Part shown: piece after piece, positions 16,696 to 26,900 of the stretch | Layout of the letters: every line of letters begins with the position of its first letter | How positions within the stretch are numbered: position 1 is the stretch's first letter | Assembly: GCA_021824625.1 (NCBI GenBank) | Contig: JAKAKE010000085.1 | Coordinates: 1-38,311 of the forward strand | Reading direction: 5' to 3' | Length of the DNA: 38,311 bases | From: Bacteroidota bacterium | Lineage (GTDB): Bacteria > Bacteroidota > Ignavibacteria > Kapaibacteriales > UBA2268 | The notes under the pieces: model-generated | Databases searched by the model: none | The model's input: the letters and a program-made list of their open reading frames with translations, nothing else | What the model was told of the DNA's origin: nothing | Program-made: the position numbers and the translations under genes

Positions 16696-18450
16696 TTACT
16701 TCTTATGCTTGTAATGGTCAAGCACTTTATCAATTATCATCAATAATTCTTCTTTGACGATTGGTTTTTCCACATACCCTTCGGGCTTTGGCAATGAATG
16801 TTCAAATTGAAGCTTACGCATGTCGTACAATCCCGGATTTTCCGGATTGACACCGCTTATTACAACAACCGGAATATCCCGGTTCGCTCCGTCAGTCTTC
16901 AAATCCTTGTATATATCCAACCCCGAAACACCCGGCATAATCAAATCGAGTGTAATCAAATCCGGCTTCGCTGTTTTCAGCCACGCAAAAGCCTCAGCCG
17001 CACTCGTCGCTTCAAGAGTATTATAGCCGCTATCCTGAAACAGTGTCGAAAGGAATGTAACCACATCAGGCTCATCGTCAATAACCATAACCGTAAACGG
17101 TGCGTGAGCTTCGACAACCTCCTCAATAACCGGTATAACGGGTTTCTTCTCCCAGACAATAGCATCTGCTACTAACTCACCCACCAGATTCACCTTCATT
17201 CCAAGTTTATAAAATTTGATTAAGTCAGTCAATCCGTCCACGCAATTGTGGCAGGCAGTAGCACAAATACCGGCTCCTGTTTCTTTCAATTGGTCAGCCT
17301 TTACTTTTGCCGATTCCAATCTTCTTTTAGCATATTCGGACATAGACATTGCACCGCCGCCGCCCGTACAGCAAAAGTTATCAGCACGATTAGGATACAT
17401 CTCCCTGAAATCCATCACACTCTGCTGGAGCAAAAATCTCGGTTCTTCCGTTATGCCTCCGCTCCTGGCAAGATTGCATGGGTCATGGTATGTAACCGAA
17501 ACAGGATTTTTTGTCTTATCAAGTATAATTCTTCCCGTCTTCACATAATCAACCATGATTTCAAGAAAGCTGTACATCGGAAATTTCAAATCGCGTGCCG
17601 CCCAGTTGGGTGCTTCCCATACTGTTGCCCTGTAGCCATGCCCGCACTCCGAGGTTACAAGCATTTTCCCGTTCAGTTTCTCAACCGTATCATAAACGAG
17701 ATTGCCCATATGCGCACCCAATTTATTATCTCCCGCGAACAATCCAAAGTTTGTATTGTCCCATCCTTTTGTCGAAGACATTGTCCACGACTCTCCTGCT
17801 ACATGAAATATTTTTGCTGCGGCAAGCAAACTCATCGGAGCATATTTAATCTCTCTCGGATTCACAGCAAACACAATGTTGCAGTTCGGTTTGTCGAGCG
17901 GTATTTCTGCAGTATCATCATCAAGCTCGGATTTGATTTCTTCATTCAGCCATTCAATCGTTTCGAGGTAATCTTCATCCGAAATACCCATCTGATTGCC
18001 GATTTCCCATTGGTCTTTTGCTACGTCCAGAACACCCTGTGGTGCATAACCCTGCTCATAAATTATTGCCCTGCCGGTTCTCATCAGCAATGCTTTATCA
18101 ACACCCATAGGACAGTTGAAAGTGCAACGGCGGCACATTGTACAGCTCCCGAAAACAATGTCCATTAACTCCTGAAGGTCTTCATCCTTTTCAAGCTCGC
18201 CGCCGCCAACCCACTTGGGAAGCAATCTTCCTGCAAAATCGAAGTATTTCTTATAAAGTTTCCTCACTCTGTCGGCTTTGTAAGCAGGTGCCATTTTTGG
18301 GTCCCTTGTAGCAAGGTAATAATGGCAGGATTCGGTACACATGCCGCAATGCACACATACGCCAAACGAAAGAATTGCCTGGCGGTTCATTTTATTTTTA
18401 AAAGAATCAGTTGCTTTCTGTGCTTTCTCACTTTTTTGACGATTTGACAT
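16696..18450 (-). CDS. HdrD/DsrK-like Fe-S protein fused to a response-regulator receiver domain
   Basis: A 584-residue fusion. Residues about 25-435 are a full HdrD/DsrK-type protein: CVHCGMCTESC (Cys32-42) and CTMCRRCTFNCP (Cys103-113) bind [4Fe-4S] clusters, and the CCG-type region has YHDPCNLARSGG, NFCCTGGGGAMSM (Cys360-361) and CATACHNC (Cys396-403). Residues about 453-580 form a complete receiver domain with Asp458/Asp459, phosphoacceptor Asp502 (LDLIMPG), Ser532 and Lys562 (VEKP). Both halves look functional. It is followed at once by the PAS kinase gene and preceded by a NarI-like cytochrome b gene, so electron transfer and phosphorelay appear physically linked. A sequencing artefact is unlikely because the frame is continuous through the linker (EKKPVIPVIEEVVEAHAPF). 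Confidence 0.95.
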   Translation of the reverse strand: MSNRQKSEKAQKATDSFKNKMNRQAILSFGVCVHCGMCTESCHYYLATRDPKMAPAYKADRVRKLYKKYFDFAGRLLPKWVGGGELEKDEDLQELMDIVFGSCTMCRRCTFNCPMGVDKALLMRTGRAIIYEQGYAPQGVLDVAKDQWEIGNQMGISDEDYLETIEWLNEEIKSELDDDTAEIPLDKPNCNIVFAVNPREIKYAPMSLLAAAKIFHVAGESWTMSSTKGWDNTNFGLFAGDNKLGAHMGNLVYDTVEKLNGKMLVTSECGHGYRATVWEAPNWAARDLKFPMYSFLEIMVDYVKTGRIILDKTKNPVSVTYHDPCNLARSGGITEEPRFLLQQSVMDFREMYPNRADNFCCTGGGGAMSMSEYAKRRLESAKVKADQLKETGAGICATACHNCVDGLTDLIKFYKLGMKVNLVGELVADAIVWEKKPVIPVIEEVVEAHAPFTVMVIDDEPDVVTFLSTLFQDSGYNTLEATSAAEAFAWLKTAKPDLITLDLIMPGVSGLDIYKDLKTDGANRDIPVVVISGVNPENPGLYDMRKLQFEHSLPKPEGYVEKPIVKEELLMIIDKVLDHYKHKK

Positions 18451-18515
18451 CTTAACAATCCAAAATTTTTTTACATAATTTAATTTCTAATCTACCCGCT
18501 ATTTATGTCTTATTC

Positions 18516-18554
18516 GCGAACTTTGCGTTTACTTTGCGTCTTTGCGGGAAATAA
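18516..18554. repeat. Dispersed 'actttgcg' repeat between the cytochrome b and DsrK-like genes
   Basis: The patch gcgaactttgcgtttactttgcg... resembles the one at 6090-6128 and a fragment near 28396. It is followed by 'attctgaaccaacttcagaatgac' and 'cataattcataattc' sequence, both typical intergenic debris. The 188-bp gap therefore looks like repeat accumulation, which may separate the two genes transcriptionally. Confidence 0.55.
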
Positions 18555-18638
18555 ATATGGATTCTGAACCAACTTCAGAATGACTTTCAATCCAACTCCC
18601 ATTTCCCATTTCCATTCTTTTAACTCAACATTCATAAT

Positions 18639-19283
18639 TCATAATTCCCCTTTCACCTTGGGATATGTTCCCCTATGCCCAAAATGCTTTCCAAAATAAT
18701 ACCTCGAAAAGGGCCAAAGGATATAATGCGACATCTTGCTGAACGGAACATATGCAATCAAAAAAGCCGTAATAGCAAAATATGCCGGAAATTGCCAGTG
18801 GCTCTCGTTCATGTCCATAGCAAAAAATGCAACAAAAAACCAAATCACCATCATTGCAACCGAGAAATAATCATCAGGATGGCTTATAAGTTTATTGACA
18901 GGTGAAAACATCCTTCTTCCGAGACGGAGCAGTACTATGAAAAATGACATTGCAATTATTATTTTGAAAATGGTTACAACTGCCGCTGTCATTAATCCCG
19001 GTGCTTCAGGAATAAGGAAAGATGCAACAATTGCAATTGCTATTCCAATATGGAAAACCGCAAACTCAAGCCATTTATACCACTTTTTCCTGGTGCTTTC
19101 CATTGTCCAGGGCATTGCCAGGCAAAAGAAAGATGCAATAATTGCTTTCTTCTCCATTCCCCTGCCGGGAGTTCTTTCTTTCATCGGTTTGAATCTTAAA
19201 ATCCAGAACACTTTGAGAATATAGACCAAACCCATAATGGATAAAGCAACATACTGAACTTCATGCTTCAGCAACTCTAACAT
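18639..19283 (-). CDS. NarI/DsrM/TmcC-like cytochrome b membrane subunit
   Basis: A 214-residue membrane protein with about five hydrophobic segments, resembling the cytochrome b subunits that partner HdrD-like proteins (DsrM, HmcE, TmcC, NarI). Candidate heme-ligand histidines lie in FAVFHIGIAIAI and in the C-terminal SKMSHYILWPFSRYYF segment. It is shorter than DsrM at 10.8-11.9 kb and lacks that protein's N-terminal extension. A GAGG precedes ATG 19283. It is the first gene of the module with the receiver-fused DsrK-like protein and would connect it to the quinone pool. The exact family name cannot be fixed by eye. Confidence 0.85.
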   Translation of the reverse strand: MLELLKHEVQYVALSIMGLVYILKVFWILRFKPMKERTPGRGMEKKAIIASFFCLAMPWTMESTRKKWYKWLEFAVFHIGIAIAIVASFLIPEAPGLMTAAVVTIFKIIIAMSFFIVLLRLGRRMFSPVNKLISHPDDYFSVAMMVIWFFVAFFAMDMNESHWQFPAYFAITAFLIAYVPFSKMSHYILWPFSRYYFGKHFGHRGTYPKVKGEL

Positions 19284-19768
19284 ACTGACCTCAATGTTTG
19301 TTTGTCATTTATCTTGTGTTGTTATTTTCTTCAAGCAACATACCCTTTTTATTGGGATATTGCTTATGTATCCTCATTTTAAAGCATATTAAATCTATAC
19401 ACTATGAATACAAACTTAATACATTATATTGCGAAAAAATGCTGAATATTAATATTTATTAATCTTTTAATCAATTCGATTAATCGTGAAAAGTTTTTAT
19501 CGCATTATATAATTAAAAATCAATTAAGTATATAAATCAACCTGATGAGTACAAAAATTAATATTCATTCTGTTAATTTACAATTAAATCAAAATTAAAG
19601 TAACTTATTTGCAAAAAATTTAAATTTCTATGTAACTTTTATGATAAAATTGTGTTATTTATATGGGTAATTTGTCATTATTGGAAATCCCGAAATTTAG
19701 AATATTTTTTTAATTATCATTTTTAAGGATGAAATGAAAATATAATTGTTCTTAATCAGGAGGATGTC
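19284..19768. other. AT-rich divergent intergenic region
   Basis: About 485 bp of very AT-rich DNA between the divergent cytochrome b gene and the large T9SS protein gene. It should hold promoters for both directions. I see no hairpin, repeat or conserved promoter consensus that I can support, and no coding sequence. Confidence 0.6.
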
Positions 19769-22700
19769 ATGAAAAGGATAATAGTTTTTATAACAGCAAT
19801 AATAATTCTAAGCATAAATCCGGCTTTATCCCAATGGACCGAGTGCAACAATGGGATGTATGGAGGAATGACGTCATGCTTCGTCATCAAAGATACATAC
19901 CTGTTTGCCGGTTCAATAGGAGGTTTATACCGCTCATCGAACAATGGAACCAACTGGGAACATATTTATAACGGTTTACCACAATATCCTGTCCGGTCAC
20001 TGATTGTTGTCGGCAATAGCATTTTTGCAGGTACATTCGGAGGAGGGTTTTATACTACATCCGACAATGGTGCAAGCTGGAATGCATCAAATACCGGCTT
20101 GACAAACCTGTCAATGCTTTCTTTACTTCTTAAAGGATTATATCTTTTTGCCGGCACTACTAATGGCGGATTGTTTGTTTCAACCAATAACGGTAATTCA
20201 TGGCAGTCATCGAATACGGGAATACCCGCTGCAGAAGTAAACAATTTTATCCTGATTGGCGACAGTATTTATGTTGCTACGGGGGGGGGAGTTTATTTAT
20301 CTTCAAACAACGGTACAAGCTGGGTTGCGAGAAACACAGGACTCACAAGCACAAATATTAATTCGATTACTTATGATGGCACAATTCTTTATGCGGCATC
20401 CCACACTGACGGTGTATTCATCTCGACAAACAAAGGTGACAACTGGATTCTGTCAAGCAACGGCATCACTAATTTATCAATTCTCGATATAAAAAATAAT
20501 ACAACAAAAGTCTTTGCCTCAACAAACGGAGACGGTGTATTTTATTCCACCGACGGAGGTTCAAACTGGTTCCCTGCCGGTAATGGTTTGTATAATACTT
20601 ATGTTTTAAGGTTATATATAAACGGCACCAATATGTATGCCGGTACCGATGGCGGTGCATTCTATACCACCGACGATGGAACAATCTGGTCTGATATTAC
20701 AAATGGATTAACCAATTCGGTCATTATACATCTTACAAAAGATGACAACAATAATCTATATGCAGGCACTTATGGGAGGGGGGCTTTTAAATCCACAAAT
20801 AATGGTACCTCCTGGTACGAAATCAATACAGGCCTCGAAGAATTATATGTCTATTCTCTCATTAGTAAAAGTAATTCCCTTTTTGCAGGGTTATGGAATG
20901 GCCAGGTTTGCCGCTCATCTGATTTAGGCGGCTCATGGAGCACTGTGGTCAACAAAACTAATCCAAGGTCTATGGTATGGTCATTCGCACTAATCGGAAA
21001 TAATTTATTTCACGGCAACAGTCTCAATGGTGTTTACATCTCAACAAATGATGGCTATACCTGGACTGCGGTGAATAACGGTTTGACAAATACGAATGTC
21101 AGGTGTATGACAGCAAGCGGTTCAAATTTATTCGCAGGCACATCCGGCGGAGGTGTGTTTTTATCAACTGATAACGGCGGAAACTGGCAGGCGGTCAACT
21201 TTGGCTTATCGAATTTAAACATTAATTCAATAACGGCTAATGGCAGTAATATTTATGCAGGAACTTCCGGAAGCGGAGTATTTTTATCAACAAATAACGG
21301 CACGAATTGGCAGTCAATAAGTGCAGGAATGGGGAACCAGCAGGTTCGTTCTATTGTGCTTAGTGGACTTAGTCTGATAGCCGCTACCGGTAACGGTGTT
21401 TATTATTCCACAAATAATGGGACAAACTGGCTTCAGGCTAACGGAGGCTTACTTAATTTGAATGACTGGGCATTAACAATTAACGGTTCTGATGTTTTTC
21501 TTGGCACTTTCGGTAATGGAACCTTCAAAGCCGGTCTTTCTTCTTTTTTAGGTTCAGGTATTGCTGCCATTTATACCGGCACCCTGCCGGCATCAATCTG
21601 TGCAGGTTCTGCAATTCTTGTACCTTACACAATTACGGGAACTTTTAATCCGGGTAACACTTTTACCGCACAGCTTTCTGATGCTTCAGGTAATTTTGCA
21701 TCGCCGACTGTTATAGGTTCGATTAATTCTACATCTTCCGGTACCATTAGCTCCGTAATTCCAACCGGTGCTATTCCCGGTTCAGGTTACAGGATAAGGG
21801 TTGTTGGCTCGAATCCCGCAACCACTGGCACTGATAATGGTTCAAATATTACAATCAATCCCCTGCCTGTCCCGGTCATTAATGGCTTAAATACAGCATG
21901 TCAGAACACATCTCAAACTTTTTCGGCATTAGTTACTGCTGGACACTCGTATTTATGGGAAGTTAACGGCGGGTCAATTGCAGGAAGCAACAACCTGGCT
22001 TCAGTATTAATTAACTGGTCAACAAATCCGAGTGGAACTGTTACTCTTGTTGAAACCGTAGATGCTTCGGGATGCAAAGACTCGGCATTTAAGATTATTA
22101 CCTTGAATCCTTTGCCTAATCCTGCGATTAGCGGTTTAGACACCGTTTGCAATAAAAGCATACAGACATATAGCTGTTCTTATGTTCCTGGACATTCTTA
22201 TTCGTGGACTGCCACCGGTGGTGATATAATTAGTTCAAATATTTATTCTGTAAATATTAATTGGAACACTTCTAATACATTCGGCACAGTATCTTTGCAG
22301 GAAACGATTGATGCCACAGGTTGCTCAAATTTAACATCCAAAAATGTTATTATATTAAAAATTCCTTCTCCAACTATAACAGGCCCCTATTATGTATGCA
22401 ATGAAAGCATGAAAAATTACTCTACTACTTTCACTGCAAGTGATAGTTATCTTTGGAAAGCTAAAGGTGGCAGTATAATCGGTGCAAATAATCAAATCAA
22501 TGTTTCTATAAATTGGAATACTTCCCAAAGCAGCGGCACTCTTACGTTAGTAGAAACAAACATGACTACACTTTGCATTGATTCCGCCTTTCAGGTAATC
22601 AATGTATATCAATTACCATCACCGGCTATTTCAGGTTCAGGTTTATCCTTCAAAGATAGTGTTGAAATTTACTTAACAACTCCTGTGAATGGCAATTCAT

Positions 22701-23908
22701 TGCGATGGTACATAACCGGCGGGAGTATTATCGGGGACCACAACAGTATTGAGGCAAGAATACGCTGGCTCACTCCTCCTTCGGGTACTGTAACTTTAGT
22801 ACAAACGGTTGATTCAACAGGCTGTAAAGATTCAGCTTCCAAAGTAGTAACCATAAAACCTTTTTCTCCCTATTTTTCAGGTTCACAGCAAGTATGCGAG
22901 AATACATCTGAAAATTATACGGCATCATCAGTCAACGGATGTTCATACAATTGGACTGTCACCGGAGGCAATGTTATCGGTGCGGATAATCTACCTTCAA
23001 TTCAAGTTCGGTGGCTCAATATAGGTAACGGCACAATATCACTTGTTATGACGATTGATACATCAGGTTACAAAGACTCAAGTTTTAAGGCAATAACGAT
23101 TAATCCTCTGCCTTCAGTACCTGCAATTACAGGAACAAATACATCCTGCGTGAATAAAATTGAAAGCTATTCAACACCTGCCTCGAAGGGTTTTACATAT
23201 AAATGGGTCGCCGATGGCGGTTTCATCGTCAGCGATGAAAATTTGCCTAACGTTCAGGTCAGGTGGCTGTCTGAGCCTTCAGGTACTATCACTGTAAAAA
23301 AGACAATAATCTCAGGCACATGCTATTCATCTAATTATCAAACCGTTGATGTCAAACCCGGCCCAGTTCCTAATATAAATGGCACTCTCTCTGCTTTGAA
23401 TAATGCGGATGAACATTATTCAGTCACCAACCATCCCGGTTCTGTTTATAAATGGATTGTCGAAGGCGGGACATTTATCGGTACGGATAACCTGTCCGAA
23501 GTAGATGTACACTGGGGGGAGTTGAGTTCTGGAAAATTGAAAATGATTGAAACCAATTCTTATGGATGCACTGATTCATCCGAAATAACCGTTACATTAT
23601 ATGTAAGTTCGGTGCAGGATAATTCAAATCCCAACAGTATTTTATTAAAGATAATTCCAAATCCTGTGAACGGAAAGGCAAAAATTGAAATTACGGCTAA
23701 CGAAGATGTTAATGCAAATATTCAAATCATCAATTCTTATGGAAGAATTATTAATGACTTTGGAAATATATTATTGAACGAAGGAACTCAGAATATAGAT
23801 TGGGACTGTATTGATATAAATGGAGAATCTATCCCGTCAGGTATTTATTTTATCAAATTAACAGGGAAATACGGCATCATTATTGTATTAGCTTCTGTTG
23901 TTAGATAA
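19769..23908 (+). CDS. Large T9SS-exported beta-propeller/PKD-repeat protein
   Basis: A 1379-residue predicted surface or secreted protein. A signal peptide (MKRIIVFITAIIILSINPAL, then SQ) is followed to about residue 590 by many repeats of the type 'LFAGTSGGGVFLSTNNG-x-W', typical of BNR/sortilin-like beta-propellers. Next is a module (about 592-695: SICAGSAILVPYTITGTF, FTAQLSD) shared with the downstream gene. About seven PKD-like repeats of roughly 80 residues follow, most ending in GT-x-TLVET-x-D-x-GC. The last 90 residues (IIPNPVNGKAKIEI ... GIYFIKL) are a Por/T9SS sorting tail. Start has AGGAGG upstream. It has no visible catalytic domain and may be an adhesin or matrix protein. A run of nine G occurs at 20281-20289. 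Confidence 0.9.
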   Translation: MKRIIVFITAIIILSINPALSQWTECNNGMYGGMTSCFVIKDTYLFAGSIGGLYRSSNNGTNWEHIYNGLPQYPVRSLIVVGNSIFAGTFGGGFYTTSDNGASWNASNTGLTNLSMLSLLLKGLYLFAGTTNGGLFVSTNNGNSWQSSNTGIPAAEVNNFILIGDSIYVATGGGVYLSSNNGTSWVARNTGLTSTNINSITYDGTILYAASHTDGVFISTNKGDNWILSSNGITNLSILDIKNNTTKVFASTNGDGVFYSTDGGSNWFPAGNGLYNTYVLRLYINGTNMYAGTDGGAFYTTDDGTIWSDITNGLTNSVIIHLTKDDNNNLYAGTYGRGAFKSTNNGTSWYEINTGLEELYVYSLISKSNSLFAGLWNGQVCRSSDLGGSWSTVVNKTNPRSMVWSFALIGNNLFHGNSLNGVYISTNDGYTWTAVNNGLTNTNVRCMTASGSNLFAGTSGGGVFLSTDNGGNWQAVNFGLSNLNINSITANGSNIYAGTSGSGVFLSTNNGTNWQSISAGMGNQQVRSIVLSGLSLIAATGNGVYYSTNNGTNWLQANGGLLNLNDWALTINGSDVFLGTFGNGTFKAGLSSFLGSGIAAIYTGTLPASICAGSAILVPYTITGTFNPGNTFTAQLSDASGNFASPTVIGSINSTSSGTISSVIPTGAIPGSGYRIRVVGSNPATTGTDNGSNITINPLPVPVINGLNTACQNTSQTFSALVTAGHSYLWEVNGGSIAGSNNLASVLINWSTNPSGTVTLVETVDASGCKDSAFKIITLNPLPNPAISGLDTVCNKSIQTYSCSYVPGHSYSWTATGGDIISSNIYSVNINWNTSNTFGTVSLQETIDATGCSNLTSKNVIILKIPSPTITGPYYVCNESMKNYSTTFTASDSYLWKAKGGSIIGANNQINVSINWNTSQSSGTLTLVETNMTTLCIDSAFQVINVYQLPSPAISGSGLSFKDSVEIYLTTPVNGNSLRWYITGGSIIGDHNSIEARIRWLTPPSGTVTLVQTVDSTGCKDSASKVVTIKPFSPYFSGSQQVCENTSENYTASSVNGCSYNWTVTGGNVIGADNLPSIQVRWLNIGNGTISLVMTIDTSGYKDSSFKAITINPLPSVPAITGTNTSCVNKIESYSTPASKGFTYKWVADGGFIVSDENLPNVQVRWLSEPSGTITVKKTIISGTCYSSNYQTVDVKPGPVPNINGTLSALNNADEHYSVTNHPGSVYKWIVEGGTFIGTDNLSEVDVHWGELSSGKLKMIETNSYGCTDSSEITVTLYVSSVQDNSNPNSILLKIIPNPVNGKAKIEITANEDVNANIQIINSYGRIINDFGNILLNEGTQNIDWDCIDINGESIPSGIYFIKLTGKYGIIIVLASVVR

Positions 23909-23990
23909 GATTATCAAGAAAATTTAGAAATAATTAATTGTTATTTTTGCAGTATAAAGTATAGTATTATTTTATTTTTTTGGGGGGGAC

Positions 23991-26900
23991 ATGAAGAATT
24001 ATTTTCTTTATATCGTTTTAATTTTTTTATCTACAAACCTTTTCGCACAGTGGGAGTCAGACCGCAAGCTCTCGACAGCAGAAGTCAACGCACAGACTAA
24101 TGAGAACAATGGACAGTGCATCGCTGTCAGCGGCAATGTGGTGCATGTTGTTTGGGCGGATGCCATTGGCGGCAGCGGCATTTATTATAAACGTTCAACT
24201 AACGCAGGTGTTACATGGGGTCCCGATACAAGGCTCACGGCATCTCCGAGTATATCTGACTTACCTTCAATTGCTGTTGTTGGGAACAATGTTCATGTAG
24301 CATATCGCGACAGTACACCGAGTGCCTGGACATCAAATTATATTCGCTCTACTGATGGCGGTATTACCTGGGGTTCACCAATATCTCTCGGTAATTATAA
24401 CTTAATGCCTTCAATTGCCGCTTACGGAACATACATATATGTAGCATTAAATATTTTAAATCCCGGAAATTCGGAAATATGGTGCCGCCGCTCAACTAAT
24501 AACGGTACAAGCTGGGAACCGGCTGTTCAGATTTCCAATGCGGCGGGACGTCCCGAAGGCCCATCAATTTCAACATTTGGAGCAGTCGTACATATTGCAT
24601 GGAACGATAGCCGTACAGACACAATGCAAACTTTCTACCGCCGTTCAACTGATTTCGGCGCAACTTGGGGGCCCGAAATTCAAAGGACCCATTCTCCTGT
24701 TTTGGCTATTTTTCCTTCTGTCTCTGTATCAGGTGCCGATGTTGACCTCGTTTGGGATGACGGCCGCTTTGGCAATTACGAAATTTATCATTTACGTTCA
24801 TCTGATTTCGGCGCAAACTGGGGAACTGAGGAAAGATTATCATTCGACGCTTTAAGCTCGCTTTATCCAAATCTTGTACGCAGTGGCTCTCATTTACATG
24901 TTGCCTGGACAGGCGGCGGCCTTTTTTACAAACATTCAAGCGATGGAGGCACAACATGGGAAAACCCGGTGCCTTTGGTTAATGCGGCATCACAGCCGAC
25001 TTTGTCTTTTATTGCAGTTACCGGTAACGTTGTACATGTCATCTGGACCGACAGCCGGGACGGACACAAAGCTATTTATTATAAACGCAACCCAACAGGT
25101 AATGCCGCTCCGCCAAGTAATACGATCACGGTCTCGTCTGCACCGGCACAACTTTGCACAGGGGCAAGCTTTCAGGTTGGATATCAGGTTACAGGTATGT
25201 TTTTTGACGATAATGTATTTACAGCCCAGTTAAGTGATGGTATAGGCAGATTTACAAATCCGATTGATATTGGAACTCTCAACTCGAAAAACTCTGGAAC
25301 TATTAATGCATTTATACCCTTTAGTGTTACACCTGCGTCTGGTTACAGGATTCGTGTAAACAGTTCGTCTCCTCCGGCTACCGGAGAAGAAAATGATTTT
25401 GATATTTCATTAAATAATCACCCGACACCAAGTATTCAGGGAATGTCTTTAGTATGTCAGAATTCATCACAAACATTTTCTACCCCATTTACAGCAGGCA
25501 ATTCATATAAATGGACTATAACCGGAGGCTCTGTTTCAGGTTTGGATACTCAAAGAACTATCATTGTTAACTGGAATACTTCAAATACATTCGGCAAGGT
25601 ATCATTAAAAGAAACAATTATAAATACAGGTTGTAGTGATACCGTTTCAAAAATTATTACTTTTATACCGCACCCAACACCAAATATTCAGGGGCCTATC
25701 ATTTCTTGCAGAAATAATTACCAGACATTTTCAACAAATGCTGTAACCGGACATTTATATAAATGGACTGTGGACGGAGGAAGTATCGTAGGGCCTGATG
25801 ACAGAAATACTTTACTTGTGGAATGGGCAACAATTATGTCAAGCGGAACAATTACCCTTGTTGAAACTGTTGATATATATGGATGCACCGGTTCAGACAA
25901 GCATTATGTTGATATTAACCCTGTGCCGAGGCCTTTGATTACCGGTTCTATAAATACATGCAATAAAAGTACAGAAAATTATTCAACATTCAACACTAAA
26001 GGTAATTCTTACTTATGGAGAGTTATCGGCGGGACTATTCTCGGCGAAGATAATAAGACTGATATTCAGGTCAACTGGAATACTTCAAATTCAAGCGGAA
26101 CAGTAACTTTGGTTGAGACTACCGATTCTACGGGATGCTCTGACTCGACATCAATAAAAGTAACCGTTAATCCCGGGCTAATTATCGGCATATCAGGGCC
26201 TATGACCGTAAAAAAAGGAAGCACCCGAAATTATTCGGGGCAATCATCAGGTATTTTAAGTTATAAATGGAATGTTACCGGTGGTATTATCTGGGGAGTT
26301 GATAATTTGAAGGATGTTTCAGTTGTTTGGGGAACACAAAAAACCGGGACTATTAAACTTACCTGTATGAATTCGAACGGATGCATTGATTCTCTTCAAA
26401 AAAATATTTCAATTGGAAACTCATCAATAGGCATAACCGGTAGTGAGATTGTCTGTGAGCAGAGTGATGCCGACTATGCAACTCCGTTTATTTCGGGTAC
26501 AACTAATGAGTGGACTGCTATCGGAGGTTCGATTGAAGGAAGTAATTCCGATACTATTGTACAGGTTAAATGGGGAAATGCAGGCAACGGCAGTTTAATA
26601 CTGATACAAACTGTTGATGCAACCCAGCACAAGGATACAGCAAAGTTGGATATAGCAATCAGCGCCTTGCCCCAAGTGAGCATAATAGGTGCGGATACCG
26701 TAGTAATAGGCAGGCAATACACTTATATTGCAAGCCCGACTGACGGGACATATCAATGGGAAGCGATTAATGGTACAATTATCGGTTCAACAACAAACAG
26801 AGTTGCTGAAATAAAATGGAAATCAAATAATAACTGTATTGCCAAAGTAACCGAAACCAATATTGGAGGGTGTATTGATTCTGCATCATTGGATATGAAA

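Noticed and set aside
17248-18168. A 306-codon open frame on the plus strand, opposite the DsrK-receiver fusion.
   Set aside because: It lies entirely antisense to a gene with clear Fe-S motifs; its composition (rich in Cys, His, Arg, Phe) is typical of a shadow frame.
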